A DNA stretch of 64,000 nucleotides from Azolla caroliniana (lineage: Eukaryota; Polypodiophyta): positions 8,060,001 to 8,124,000 of the forward strand of contig JBHGNT010000001.1 in NCBI GenBank assembly GCA_043228905.1. Reading direction: 5' to 3'. Under the pieces are notes generated by a model. It made no database searches and was not told where the DNA came from. It saw only the letters and a list, made by a program, of their open reading frames with translations. Of this stretch, positions 35,091 to 48,400 are shown in pieces; position 1 is the first letter of the stretch, and each line of letters starts with the position of its first letter. Made by a program: the position numbers and the translations under genes.

Positions 35091-37689
35091 ATTGGATACA
35101 TGAAGCTATATGAAAGAAACTCGCTTGAGAGTAAAAAATACAATGAAGGCCTTATACATAGCAGCTTGAGGGTACTGTGCTTGAAATCAGATACATTGAA
35201 GCTCTATGGTAAAAAAACTCTCTTCACAGTAAATAGCCGTATGGCAAGAAGCTTGAGCTTATTCTACAGTTTTGGCAGATGGGTTTTTTGGTCTTGATGG
35301 AGGTCCAGAGCGCTATCGAGAATATGACCAATATCATTCACAAAAACCCTACATTTTTCACTTGAAAATGCGATGCACAGACAATGAATCAGTGCTCTTC
35401 TTGGAATTTCAGAGATATAAAGCAAGAGTAATGACCACTTTTTGGCAAAGAATGTATTGAGCACAAATAACTCAATCTATGTGTGTAGTTGGGTACACTT
35501 GAGGTTAGGAAACTGTATATATTATTTGATAAGCATATGATCGACCCATTAATTGGCATAATTAATGCTTGGGTACATTCTGGAGAGTTGTATGTCTGGA
35601 TTATTAATCCAAACATACTATTTTGACAGAGAATGTGTTGAAGACATATACTCAATCTGGATATGTTGAGGACAAATTGGTATAGCGTAAGGTTAGGAAA
35701 TTGTATATATATTTTGATAAACATACAAACGACTCATTATTTGGCATAATTAATGCTTGGGTGCATTCTTGAAACCTGTATGTTTGGATTATCAATCAGA
35801 ATCGTGTCTTATGGAATGGTGTGCAATGGAATGAACAGAAAGACAATAGCACATTCTCGCTCTCTCAAATTTGGGCTTAGAAGACGTTAATATGTCTTTC
35901 TTTCTTTCTTTCTCTCTCCCATATTTTGCTGGCTACAATTTAGGTTTAGAAAATTAGTTTATGTATTTGGGTGAAACACTCATCTTAACTCATTAGATAT
36001 GGCAATGCTGTGCGTGTGTTTGTGATGCACTATCTGGATGGCTCATTGGCTGTATTCCATGTATTTCAGTTTGATGGATGTTGGTTGGGTTTTGTTCAAT
36101 GACTTATGCTAGAATTGTGCTGTATCAAGTTCACCCGATTTTCTATCAGCAAATCACCTTTAATTGGAGATGTGGAATAGATCAAGGGACAATGCAATAA
36201 ACTGCATTTAGGCTAGTTTCAAAAACATCGTGTGTTTTTTCTTGATAAACTCTCATAAGATGACCATAGTAAGTTACAAATAAGTGGATTTGCTTGCTTC
36301 ATTTCGGATGTGAATCAAATTATAGCATGTACACAAACAATTCAGTTTTCCATAATGGTGATACATCATATATTGGCGCTAATCAAAGCAATAATTGTAC
36401 ATTTGTAATCTTTAGAGCATATGGTGATTGTGTGATCTTTTGCTAGAACTTGGCAACGGCACTAGCATATGGTTGCAACATCCATCATGAACAATGGAAA
36501 GATTTGCTATGGAGCGAAAAACAAAATATTACATCTTGTGCATGATGTGTATTTATTATAAAGGTGTGTAACCCATTGCTATTAGTCTGCTTGTACTTGA
36601 ATTGCTATGACACAAATTGCAAACGCAAATTAATTATTAAAGAAATTGGTCAACCATATGATAGTCTCGAATCAACCTACCCACATTATACTAGCATACC
36701 CTAAAGGCTCATATTGGCTCATGCATTGATTTGCATGAGTATTCTTACCCTTGTCAATGACCATGTGGTTGGTGTTGTTTGGGAGTTAACCATAAGTTAG
36801 TGTGTTAGCTTAGTTCTTGAGATGGAGCTATTGAGAGCTATTTCTATTCTCCTCAATTGTAATAATGTCTTTGATATGGGTTGAAAAATCATCCACAAAT
36901 CATCATTGATATGCGTTGCAAAATCATCCACATGTTGATGTGGCATTCACTATGAGCTTGGTGGCATGTCAACACATAATTAATTACTTTAAGTGATAGA
37001 TCACATGACCTCATATCAACAAACATGATAATAGTGAATGGTTGTTGAGTGATCACATTCCCCATCCTTAGTGTCAATTGACATTTACAAAGTATGTAAG
37101 TTTTTTTCCCCTACCGACATCGTGTTGTCACATTTGTTACATTCCATTCGTTTAATGTGGCCTCACCTCGACAATACACGAACGAGTGTGAATAACTGTT
37201 GTTCGCCACGTTCTCCATCCTTGATAATCACCTTTGAGTGTGTTTGATTGTGGTGTTGACATCAAGCCCATCGGCTTATCCTCATGTTATAACATCCTGC
37301 CTACTCACGTTCCGTCCTTTCCGTCTCCTTGTTATGAAACAAAGGGAGGCAAATGCTCTTTTTTTAATCAATGGCTGTCAATTGACATTGAAACGTCGAG
37401 GCACTTTTTGACAAGGGGGGGCGGATCGACCAAGGGCATTCCGAGGGAATACAGAAAAGAAAGACAGTAAGAGAGACTATAGGGAGAGACATTCGCCGAG
37501 TTTTTCCTTTTCTCCTGGGGATGTAAAACTTGAAGACCCAAGAGGTGGAGTAAAGAGGAAGGGCACTTGCAACAAATTTCCCATTCTCAAGACTTTGGCA
37601 CCCAGACATTTTATTTATTCAAACTCACACAATTTAGAGTGGGAAATCTGCGGCCTTCTTTCTGTTTTTTTTTTGTGTTCACAACTCCA
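35091..37689. other. Intergenic region
   Basis: WRNIP1 3'UTR, then AT-rich DNA with a ~180-bp tandem duplication (35440-35800), a short CTTT repeat near 35897-35915 and no supported gene. ORFs at 37234-37609 carry no known domain. The segment just before 37690 is the leader of the zinc-finger gene. Confidence 0.5.
35440..35800. repeat. ~180-bp tandem duplication downstream of WRNIP1
   Basis: Copy 1 begins at about 35440 (tttttggcaaagaatgta) and copy 2 at about 35621 (ttttgacagagaatgtg). Both contain ggttaggaaa, ctgtatata/ttgtatata, ggcataattaatgcttggg and a gtatgt(c/t)tggattat block. Moderate divergence shows the event is not recent. Confidence 0.8.
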
Positions 37690-40147
37690 ATGGAGATGGA
37701 AGATCCAATGAAGAAGGAAGAAAATGACGAAGAAACCATGACGGAAATATCTAAAAATGCAGAGAAAGAAGAAGGTCCAGACGATGATAAGAAAGACTTA
37801 ACCTATGCTTTTCCTTTGTTGAGGCCATCCAGGCGAAAGCTTAACCTTGACAGCCCTTTCTTTGCCTCCGGGAACTTGGAACGTGAACTTCTTGCCAAAC
37901 AGGTAGATCAATTTAAGAATCACAGGGAATGGTTATTTAAGCTCAAATTTGTATATATTTTTTTTGGAAAATTCTTCAGAAAAAATGCTTTCTTTTGTGA
38001 ATAACCCAAATCTGGATAATATTGTTGTTCTAAGACATATTTGAAAAAGCCTTTGATAATCTGGAGATAAATGGTTTCTTTGAGAATATCCTAAAAATGA
38101 GTACATTTTTATATGGCAATCAACTGGATGGTCACAATGAAGTAGTGGGATGTAACTCTTGATAAGGATAACAAGTCAAATATATGTCAAAAATCTGTGG
38201 AAATTTCTTTATTTTGAGAGTTGCCTAAATAAAGTTTTAGAGCTAGTATTGTGTTTTCTCAAGACAACTTCTATGGAAGTGTTTTAAAATTATTGGGAAA
38301 ATGCGTTGATTGAGAATAAGTCTGATCAAGCTTTGGCGGGCATTCTTTGTTTTTAATCACCCAAGTCAATTTTTGAGAAAAATTATTTTATTTTCTAATT
38401 ATTGAATCAAGTTTAGGAATAGTCATGTGTTTTGGGAGTCACCCAAATAAACCTTTATGTAAAATAATTTCCTTTGAGAATCGCCTGAATCAAGCTACCC
38501 TGGAAATCAGTGCATTCTTGTGTGAAACTTTTGCTTGCAGGTTATATTAGAAATCAGTGAGGAGGAGAAGAATCAAATAAGCTCTCTTGAGGAAGACCAA
38601 CAATGGTATGTTCTGCCTCATTTTACATATTTGGTTGCCTTAATTTTCTTTATTTAATTCATAATGAAAGCTGTTATCATGCTTCATTTTCCCTGTTTGG
38701 AATACCGTCACTTTCATTGCTTCTCCTACCAGCAGTAAAATAGAGATGGAATGAGAGAGGATTGTTTCCTTTCCAGAAATATTTGATTGTTCTGAAATGA
38801 CCTTATTTTTTGTTTTATTAAAAGGGAAATGGTCTGCCCGGTTGTGGGATGTAGAAAAAGGTTAAAAGGACTGAGAGAACTGGAGACACATTTCTTTTCT
38901 CGGCATACCGCAGTATGTTCAGTTTGTTCTCGTGTTTTTCCAACAACCAGGCTTCTTGACATACACATCTCGGAAACACATGACTCCTTCTTTCAGGCAA
39001 AGGCAGCTCGGGGTCATCCTATGGTACAAAGATCTAGTTTTCTATTTTTTTATGATCACAAAACGAATTTCTAATAGCTAATAATTAATACTCCCTTTTT
39101 CATTCAAAAAAGGGGAAACATAAAATAAAATAGAGGAACAAATCTAGTTTTGTGAGTGGAAACTGCATCACTGCAAATAAAGAACTCTAGTTTTGATGAT
39201 GTGTAAATACTTTGTCATTTGCGTGAAGATTTGTATTATCAAGTGTGAACTTGTTGACCAACAAGATGGGACTATGAGTGGGAAATGTTAATGCTTTTCA
39301 GTAAAACTACTAGCCTCACGAGTTAAGTATAAATTTTGATAAATTTGGAGTAAAGCACTAGTCTATGCATGTAAAGTGACGATCGTTTTGAGTAAATACC
39401 CCAGTCTTATGAGCAGGGTATGAACTCATGAACTTGCTAAATATAAATGGGCCAGTGATTTTTTTTAAATGGCTATGGAATCCTAAAATCATATGAAAAT
39501 GTGCTGATCTTTCAAAATAGCAAAGAAGTTTGGTTATTTTAGCAAATCCTACTTGTAATTCTTTCTGAAAACCTCGGTTTCAGAAAATAGCTTTCCAAAG
39601 TCTTTCTACTCAGTGATATATAGCCCCAATTGTTTCCACCACTTACGATGAATGTAAACTGTTCATCATTATGAGCGGTATTGATAAATTTTCATTCTTC
39701 TTTTCTTGTGTTGTATGGGTGCAGTACAAATGTCTGGTAGATGGGTGTGATATGAAATTCCAGAATGATCTATCGAGGCATCAGCATCTTGTGGACAAGC
39801 ATAAGTTTCCACAATCGTTTGAATTTCATAAGAAGAAAAAACACCTTTCTCAGAAGCAGCGTATGCGGATCCAGACACGTCACCAGTTGAATCCAAATCC
39901 AAATCCAGATTCTAAGCAGATACAGGAATGCAACACAAAGAATGAAGTGGATGATTCTATGCAAAAAGACGAAGGAGATGTTTGTATGGAACTCGATGCG
40001 CTGACTTGTGACTTATCTCAGATGAGCACAAATGATAACATGCCATCTAACATTTCATTTGGCCGTAAACACAATAGAGGATTTGCATTTGCTCCCAATA
40101 GATCACGAGGAAGAGGAAGAGGAAGAATTGGTTCAAACTTCACATGA
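37690..40147 (+). CDS. C2H2 zinc-finger protein, ZNF511-like
   Basis: Homologue of animal ZNF511, a conserved but poorly understood C2H2 protein with a single-copy plant counterpart (I recall At5g40710). Four exons: 37690-37902, 38541-38605, 38825-39023 and 39725-40147; phases fit and give 299 residues. The N-terminus is acidic. Three adjacent zinc fingers are visible: CPVVGC with H-x4-H (HFFSRH); CSVCSRVFP with HISETH, followed by the family block DSFFQAKAARGHPM; and CLVDGCDMKF with HQHLVDKH. After these come FPQSFEFHKKKKHLSQKQ, basic and NLS-like, an NPNPNPDS stretch and an Arg-Gly-rich C-terminus (RGRGRGRIG). The initiator ATG has an upstream in-frame extension without clear homology; MEMEDPMKKE was chosen because it starts the acidic conserved-looking region. 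Molecular role unknown; nuclear location is inferred. Confidence 0.88.
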
Positions 40148-42408
40148 AGCTGTAAGCTTGATCACAACTTTTTTCTTGTGGTCGAAGAGGAGTATCTCCA
40201 AGAACGTGAATATACTAAGGCTATTTCATTATATCATTATTTCAGAGTAAATGTAATGGACATGAAGTGCTACTATTGTATGTATAGCCATGAACCTTGC
40301 TGATTTGGATAAGTTTGCCACATAGAAGTTAGATCGGAGAACAAGAAAGAAAGATGTAAATATCTGAGTATAGGGTTTAGGTCTTATTGTGGGGGGTTTA
40401 GGGTTTTTGCAAAGTTATGGAGCTCGATGTAACATATGATGTTTACTCAGGTTTTAGTTTTTTTTTCAGTTTGGAAAAGAGCTCTTATGAGGGTTGATAT
40501 TTTAAATATTAATGTTTTTGTTTAATGAGATCTGCTATCCACTCCTATGAACTATGCATCTCAAGTTTCTTTTCCTTTGTACATCAAAAGAAAGGGTAAG
40601 CGGGAAATGATCATCTTGCTACATTTGAATGATTTGGTCTTAATGAAGTCGATGTAGGATAAATCAAGTGGACATGAACTTTAGAGTTCTAGAAAGCATC
40701 AATTTGTTCTCATGAATCTTATATTCTTTTGTGTTTGCAGAAATTTAGCAGATTGTTGTGACTCATTTACAATATTCTAATCTTGTTCAGTAAATCCTAC
40801 TTCAAAATTTTAAATCGTGAAAAAATAGGTTTATAATCGAATATCTTACCCAACATGTTTAGGAAATTGAATTGCCACATTTTTCAACTCCCCTCACATT
40901 TTTTGAACAGAAAATGGCCCCAAGTTTATTCAATACAAGTCCCCATTGTAATGTGTTGCCATGATTTCTTAATATCCTACTATTCTATGAGGCATTACTA
41001 TTTTAGTATGAGTAGAACTCAAGACCTAAGCTAACACAATAGCTTTAAGTAATGCCAAACAAGTACTAAAGATCTCATGTGAAATGACTTCATGATCATG
41101 TCTTCCTTTTTTAATCATGCTCAAGAACTCCACCTTATTGAAGGTGTGCTCTAACAATATAAGCTATGAAAGATGTTACGTAGATGAAATCAATATATTC
41201 TAGTCAAATATTGAGTTTGCCATTCTAACATACACATTTTTGCTTTGTTACAACTCCCATCCTGTTCTATTTACAGTGGTTTGCAAAGCTTTTGCTTAAT
41301 TACTTTATAACACTGCAAGGTTTATGATGTCATACTATTCTAACACATTTCCATATTTGCATCCTCATACCTCATTTCAGACAAATGTATTATTGATTTC
41401 AAAATATCCTATTGTTCTAATGCATTTCTATTCATATTTGCATTTTTTTACTTCAATAACATGTGCTCCCTTCAGAAACATTTGAGAACTTCTGCTTAGG
41501 TATTTACTAACAAATCTAAGCAAAATGGGGATACTGACTAACCCATAAGTTCTTGATGTCATTTTCCGTTGCTAATGATTAACCCATCAGTTCTTGACCA
41601 TAAGTTAAACCTGTAAGTTCTTGATGTCATTTCCCATTGCTAATGATTAACCCATCAGTTCTTGACCATAAATTAAACCTGTAAGTTCTTGATGTCATTT
41701 CCCATTGCTAATGATTAAACCATAAGTTCTTGATGTTATTTTCCATCACTAATGATTAACCCACAAGTTCTTCACCATAACTTAAACCACGTATCCCCAC
41801 TTGCCAACAATCATTCCTGGACAAAGGATCATATTGGTATAATTATAACTAGGAGCTCAATTTTTACTCTCCATCAGGCAAAGGACACCTCCAGTTTTTA
41901 TTTTGCTTTTTCTTGTCACATCATGAAAATAATTCACAACTACATAATGACTTGGTATGCTTTCTATTAGAACTCTAAGAAGCAAACTTGCACCAATATC
42001 TTTAAGCAATAGCCAAAAAGCTGAAAATTGAGGCTAAATTTATCTTGATGTTTGCCAGTTTTTTTTGGACATAAGCATATGTGATATCAAATTTTGTAGT
42101 GATTCCCTAACCTAGAACCCTGGTCATCAAGCAATATCTTTACCATAGAATGAGACCGAGAACCAAGCCAATACTATGTTCACCACAAATACGGCGAAAG
42201 TATAGCATATTGAAGACAATCAAGAATATCCCATTGTAACCCAGATCTGGATTCATAAATATTTTCATTTTGGCTTTAGGTAAAAGATCGATCCTGTAGA
42301 GAATAATTATACGAACTATGTAAATAATACTGGGTGTAAAATAAAGTTATACCGACAAGTTCCATGCTTGGCATGAAAGAAAAAGAGAAAAACACAGGAT
42401 CCAACTCT
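40148..42408. other. Intergenic region between convergent genes
   Basis: The zinc-finger gene and the SLC13-type gene converge here, so both 3'UTRs lie in this stretch. It contains a ~68-bp tandem array at 41535-41790. No ORF with a known domain was found. Confidence 0.5.
41535..41790. repeat. ~68-bp tandem array (about 3.5 copies)
   Basis: Repeated unit: aagttcttgatgtcatttcc, cattgctaatgattaaccc, a cagttcttgaccata block, then a(g/a)ttaaacctg. Middle copies are nearly identical and the edges are more diverged, a pattern typical of unequal exchange. Intergenic. Confidence 0.85.
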
Positions 42409-45400
42409 TTAAGCTGAGGAAGTCATAATGAATGCTGAACTACTTATGCCATCACCGAGACGAATTGGCTCCATCTCATCATCATGAACAAGATCACTAC
42501 TAGCTTCTGTCGAGGAATCTTTCATGATGTTCCACTTCTATAATAATGGAAAGTAAAATATAATATAAAACAAAAATATCTAAAAACAAGTAGATAAGAT
42601 ATGTTGTATATATAATAAAATCCCTTGCAAAGTATTGTATGTATAAAAATAATTTCTCACCAGGTTGGCCACAAGTGGTGCTGCACCAATCAAGACAACA
42701 ATGAGAATTGTCCACCACAACCACCACCATTCCAGAGTCATTATAACACCTACTGACACGAAAAGTAACACAATCTAGAAAAAAGGAAGAAAAAGTCAAT
42801 GTTTGTAAGTTGTGGTTACAAAGGTTGAACTTGTGAGAAGCAAGTTTAGCATATGCAATATAGACTGAGCCATGAATGGCTAAAAACATCTCATGTGTAT
42901 GGGCATAGGGTTAGGGATTGTTGTCTATCTATCTGGGAAATCATTACCTCAGATATGTGTATCTCTATAAATTTTGTCTCATTTTTCATATATGATGGAA
43001 GGATAAGCTATGGTCTTCTAATTTTTGTTTGAGCCTATCATTTTAACTCCTACATGTTACTCATCGCTCTTATACACTTGGATAAGTTTTTTCATATTTT
43101 TCTTAATACAGGTCTCTTTTTCATATGCCAAGGAATGAGCTTAGGGTATTCAAATTTTTACTAGAATTCCCAATATATGTTCATCAATGAGTTGGGATCC
43201 ATCTCTACAAACACTGAAGTTCAAACTACAAGTTTATAACAAAATTTATCAAATAAAATTCAAGGCAGAGATTTTAATAAACCTGCAGTGGTCCACCATA
43301 TATAACGTAATCCTTGAAACGGTACCCACCAGGCCCATATACAACTAGATTTGTTGGACAACCAGTAGGGGTCATGAATCCGGCAGACGTGGCTAACATC
43401 AATGTATATGCAAATGGGCGAAAATCCAAATTCTCGGTTTGTGTTGCTGAAAGTACTATAGGGAACATAATTGTAACTGCTGCATAGTTGGTTATAGCCA
43501 GTGAGAATACAGTTGTCGCAGTATATGTCCACAAAATCAGACCAAACTGCACATGATATGAAGAATAATGAGTCAATTTTAAAAATACTAACATCAGTTT
43601 ATGTTTTTTGTCTTCTTTCCCCAAAGAAGCCCAAATACCCAGATGCTTTTCAATTATTACAGTATTACCTGAGAATGCCCTCCAATGCCTATCAGAGGTC
43701 TTGCAACCAAATCTGCAGCTCCACTTTTTACCATTGCCTCTGAAATTCCAAACCCAGCTGCAATCATGATAACAACTGGCAGCTCTATAGAGTCCTATAC
43801 ACAAGGAGGTTCAGATTCAGGAACTTTTTTATAATACCAAGAGATAGACATTTTACTTGTTGGATAGTTCAACAAACATATACATGAAGAACGTATGCAT
43901 AATCATAAAATATGCAAAATGAGACGGTTAAGTGTCTGCATGTCTATTAATGTGATGCAAATTACCCCGATTAAATATAGAGAGAGGGAGATGTATATAT
44001 TATATCTTATATATTATGCCACACATCAGATAATCTTTTCACATTAAACATGCAACATGCCTCCATACAGATTCTATCAATTTGTTTAAAAGGGCTGCAA
44101 TTGGGTGCAAAGTTCAAACAGTAGGATTTCCGCACATCAGATAATCTTTTTGCATTGAACATGCCTCCATACAGATTCTGTCGAATTGTTTAACAGGGCT
44201 GCAATTAAATGCAACAGTTCAAACAGTAGGATTTCCGTTTTCCTCTTTTCTTGTTTAAATTATCCATGTGAGGCCAATTATCACTATAGTAAAAATTTCT
44301 ACAATTTATTCCTTGGTTCCGTTATGCTTATTGTTCATTAAATTTTTTCCTTACATTACATCACTTGGACCAAGCAAAGACACAAAAGGAGTGATTGTTT
44401 TGGATGCTTTCTAGACTTCTGCAAGACCTTTCATACTGTATCAAAGGAACATCAACAAAGACTCTGCGCACAAAAATCCCTCTGACAAGATGTAAGTGAC
44501 CAGGAGGCTGTTGGAGGCAATCATAAGCATCATTGGTGTGAAACAAGGATGCCCAATCTCCCCTACCTCTTCGAACTCCATACTGACGAGATAGCAGCAG
44601 ACAACATCAAACATGGAGGTGGCAAAAGAATCAAAATATTAGGTACACCTGTCCACATTCTTCTGTACAATGATGACATAATCTCAGTGTCTCTACAACG
44701 TCATATCTCAATGCCCAAGATGGTTTTCTCCATGGAAAGCCAGACCATGATCTTCCACACATCTGCGTCAATTTGTCGACAATCTTTCTTCACTCTATCA
44801 CGAGGGCAAGTTGAGTTGATGGATTCCAATGTGTATCTATGAGACACATTTACAAGCACGAATGGGGGCTTCTTTGAATTAACCCAAGCTGCCCAGGATC
44901 CGAGCACTCGAGGATATGCAGCTCCGTCCATGCTAGAATAGTAGAATGACAATGCCATCAAGCAAACTTCCAGGAGTTCCCATACGAAATTATGGTTATT
45001 CAACACGGTAGTCACACATGAGCTCAGGGGCTCTCAATGTACATATGGACACGAATACCAGTCATGATATTCTCAAGAATGATACATAGTAAAGCCTCCA
45101 CCCCACATGAGATCATCCATGTGTCGGCAGCACTCCCTATGATGATAGACGCATTATTCCAGACAGTGAATCATATCAACCAAATTCGAACCATGCCAAT
45201 TCAAAAAATTACATGTAAGTTGTTTGAATCATCGAAGCAAACAGGACAACAGAACACACAGAAGAATCATGGTACGCCCAGGCGATGAAGTAGTTCGGCA
45301 ACAATGGCCTCGATATTAAGATCTTGCCACCCTTTAGATATAGTTAAACTCTTCAAAAGATGAAGAACACGAGGTCTCGTGGCAAGATCTATGGCAGTTT

Positions 45401-48400
45401 TATGCCCAAAAGAATCGGATCATGTTGAAGATGGCTTACTACAAAGATCATTTCATGATCTTCGCAAAGGATGGAGTACAAAGACCAAGGTACATGGACG
45501 TCTGTCTACAAGCCACATAGTGCTTGCAAAGCAGTAGGCCAACTCTGAGTTTCCTCTCACCATTTAGAGATCAAAACAAGATGAGCACATTGAATACCAA
45601 CAGCCAAAATACTTTGCAAATTATATTTCAGAGAGATAGAAATTGAGGAAAATTCTGAGTCTAGGAGGAAGTTTACAAGCACATCAGAGAGAAGCATGAC
45701 ACCCTCTACATGGACTCCATCACCATGCAACAAATGCCAGAGATGGCTGACCCACAACACTTTGGTCAAATCTTGCTCAACCTTCGAAAACACATGGGAA
45801 TTGACCCTCATATTGGCACGTAGAATGCAACAGTAATCGCACATCACTGATTTTTTTCTATATCTCCATGTCTCCACTGTCAACATGCCAGGTATCACCA
45901 TAGAGTGAGCAGAGGAATGCTGAAAACAACAACGCCTGCAAGCATCAGGATATAAGGCACATGTTCATAGCATCACCAGATCACGAAGACCATTGTCTTC
46001 AAGTCTTATCTGCGCCAGTACACTCAGATGTACTTGTTGAACTTTGCTATAGCCTCTTTTTAACACACAACCCAACCTCAGATGTGATGTCCAATCGCCA
46101 CTAATCAATCCATACATAGTTAATGCACTTTATGCTTGTAAAACATCTTGAAAGTCATTCCATCACATGCATTATAATCATGCTCATGGAGCTGTAGGAA
46201 ACCTAGACCCTTTATTTTTGTTTTAATAATAATTATAATTATGATTTGTCTCATAGGCTGATTGTGGCTTCTAGTAGATGTTAATATCTCTCTCTTTTCT
46301 CATATAACATAATGTATCAATCTCATTCAACTCCTCCCAAGTTAGCCACCACCATCCCAGCCTTCTGAGCACTTAATCTTCTCTTCACATCTCGTAGTTT
46401 CAAAGATTGTGCTACATTTCAAAAAAGATAATAGATCACCATCACTATTTTAATTCCCTCCACTTTCTCTTCTAATCATTAGGGCAGACATGATTATGGA
46501 GACAATAGATCATTATCATCATCAATTTTACTGCCTCTTTCTTTTTTTAATCATCATTTTTATCTTTTTCTTTGTCCTATCTCACAAGGAGGATAAATAA
46601 TCACCATCTTCCATGTCTCTCTCCTCTCTCTTTCTAATAACTAGGTTATGTTTCACCTTGTTCTTTAGTTTACTCTGATAAAGAGGAAAAAGAAATCAGG
46701 GTCTAGGGAATCCTACCATTGCATCTTTAGGGGAGAGGCATTTGGAAAGTAGAAGTCCAGCTGCTGAGAATAGTACAGCTGTGACAACGTCAATGCCGAG
46801 CCCACTGGCAACAATCATCAGCAGAACAAATGTTGCTGCAATACCAGCTCTTTGCCTTTGTATTGGCACAAACCCTGGAAGCTGTGAATAATATAAATTA
46901 TGACCTCTGAAATCATTCATCAAATTTGTATAGTTACTAGTAAGAAATTGTAAGCTTTTACATTAAAACTACCTCCGAAACTAAAGCAAATGTAGAATTG
47001 TTCCTGTGCTTAGTTGCAAATTCAGAACCATCTGCAACCATCAATAGACAATCACCTGCTTCAAGCTCAATATCACCAATTGCCCTACACATTCACTAAA
47101 AACAATTTTACTTTTTAACAATGGCATAACCTTTTATCTTTAATTAATGTTGGAACTATGGCCATTATGATAATATATGCCCATGTTAATCAGTGCCTTT
47201 CTAATCAATAAGGAAATGAATATGATTATATTGTAAAATATCCTTTCCTAAACATTTTTGTCTTCGAGTTTTTGCATCCATGCCACAAGTGGTACAGGAT
47301 CTTCACATTACTACACCAACATAAAATTTCTATTGACTTATAAATAAGGGCCTTGATGTGGCGCAAAAGAGAACTATATTACATATCTAGAACAGGACAC
47401 CAGCAAAGATCTAGAGAGCTCATTAACCATATTACATACACAAATCCACTTGCATCATGCTTTTATGTCTAGAAACTGTGCCACTTTGGCGTTTCTGTAT
47501 GTCAATAATTATGTCCTCAAGTACTTGTACCCTAAAGCTCCATTGCATTTCCATATCATGAATCACAATGTGATGTGCACACCCACTCATAATGATACAC
47601 GTACATCTGTATGCACAACATATTCCTCATTTCAGATCATACCTACCATGACTGCATAAGTTTGAGGATGTGGATGAGGTGATACCTTTTTTTAAGAGAT
47701 GAAAATTAAATGCCTCTGATCTATAAATAAAGAAGCCACTATCTTGGATTCATCTCGAAGGTCACAATCTTCATAGTAAGGGGCTGCTAGCCTTGCTCCT
47801 ATCACACAGCAATATATGCTCGATGCAAGCATGCTCTTAAAAGTCTTCCAAGTAGCTCCCATAATATTATCCATATAGATACGTATGTCCTCATGTCTCA
47901 TATATTTTCATCCTTAAGCGTTTGATCTTGTAGTCTTATACCTTGGAAAGCAAACTTATCTCCTACTCTCACAATGTTTTTCTCCACCATCTTTCTTGAG
48001 TCCCAGTATGTAGCCATTAATACATCCTTGCTATTATTCATTATTACATTACAAGACTCATAAACCACAGATAAATGGTTCATCTTGTGAAAGAATATTT
48101 AAGATTTCTGCTTGCAGAAATCGCCAATCAGCTGATAGTGAAGAACATTATTCCAATCTGGACAAACTTCGCATTCTGTTTTCATTTGGGTAGCATGAAG
48201 GTCTGAACTTACATTCAATTTTTATCTTACTTTATGTGCACATCTCCTTAATTTTGGGATCCATCTTTAAATATCTTCTCTTCAATCAACCAAATCAACT
48301 ATGTTCATTCAAGAACTCTCATATTTTATTCTAACATCTACAAGAATTATCTAACACATAATACTCTCCATATATGAGCTCTCATCTTCTATTTCTTGTA

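Noticed and set aside
47690-48083. An extra exon of the SLC13-type transporter
   Set aside because: Exon five joins exon six directly in phase and yields an uninterrupted RCK_C domain; inserting this segment would break it.
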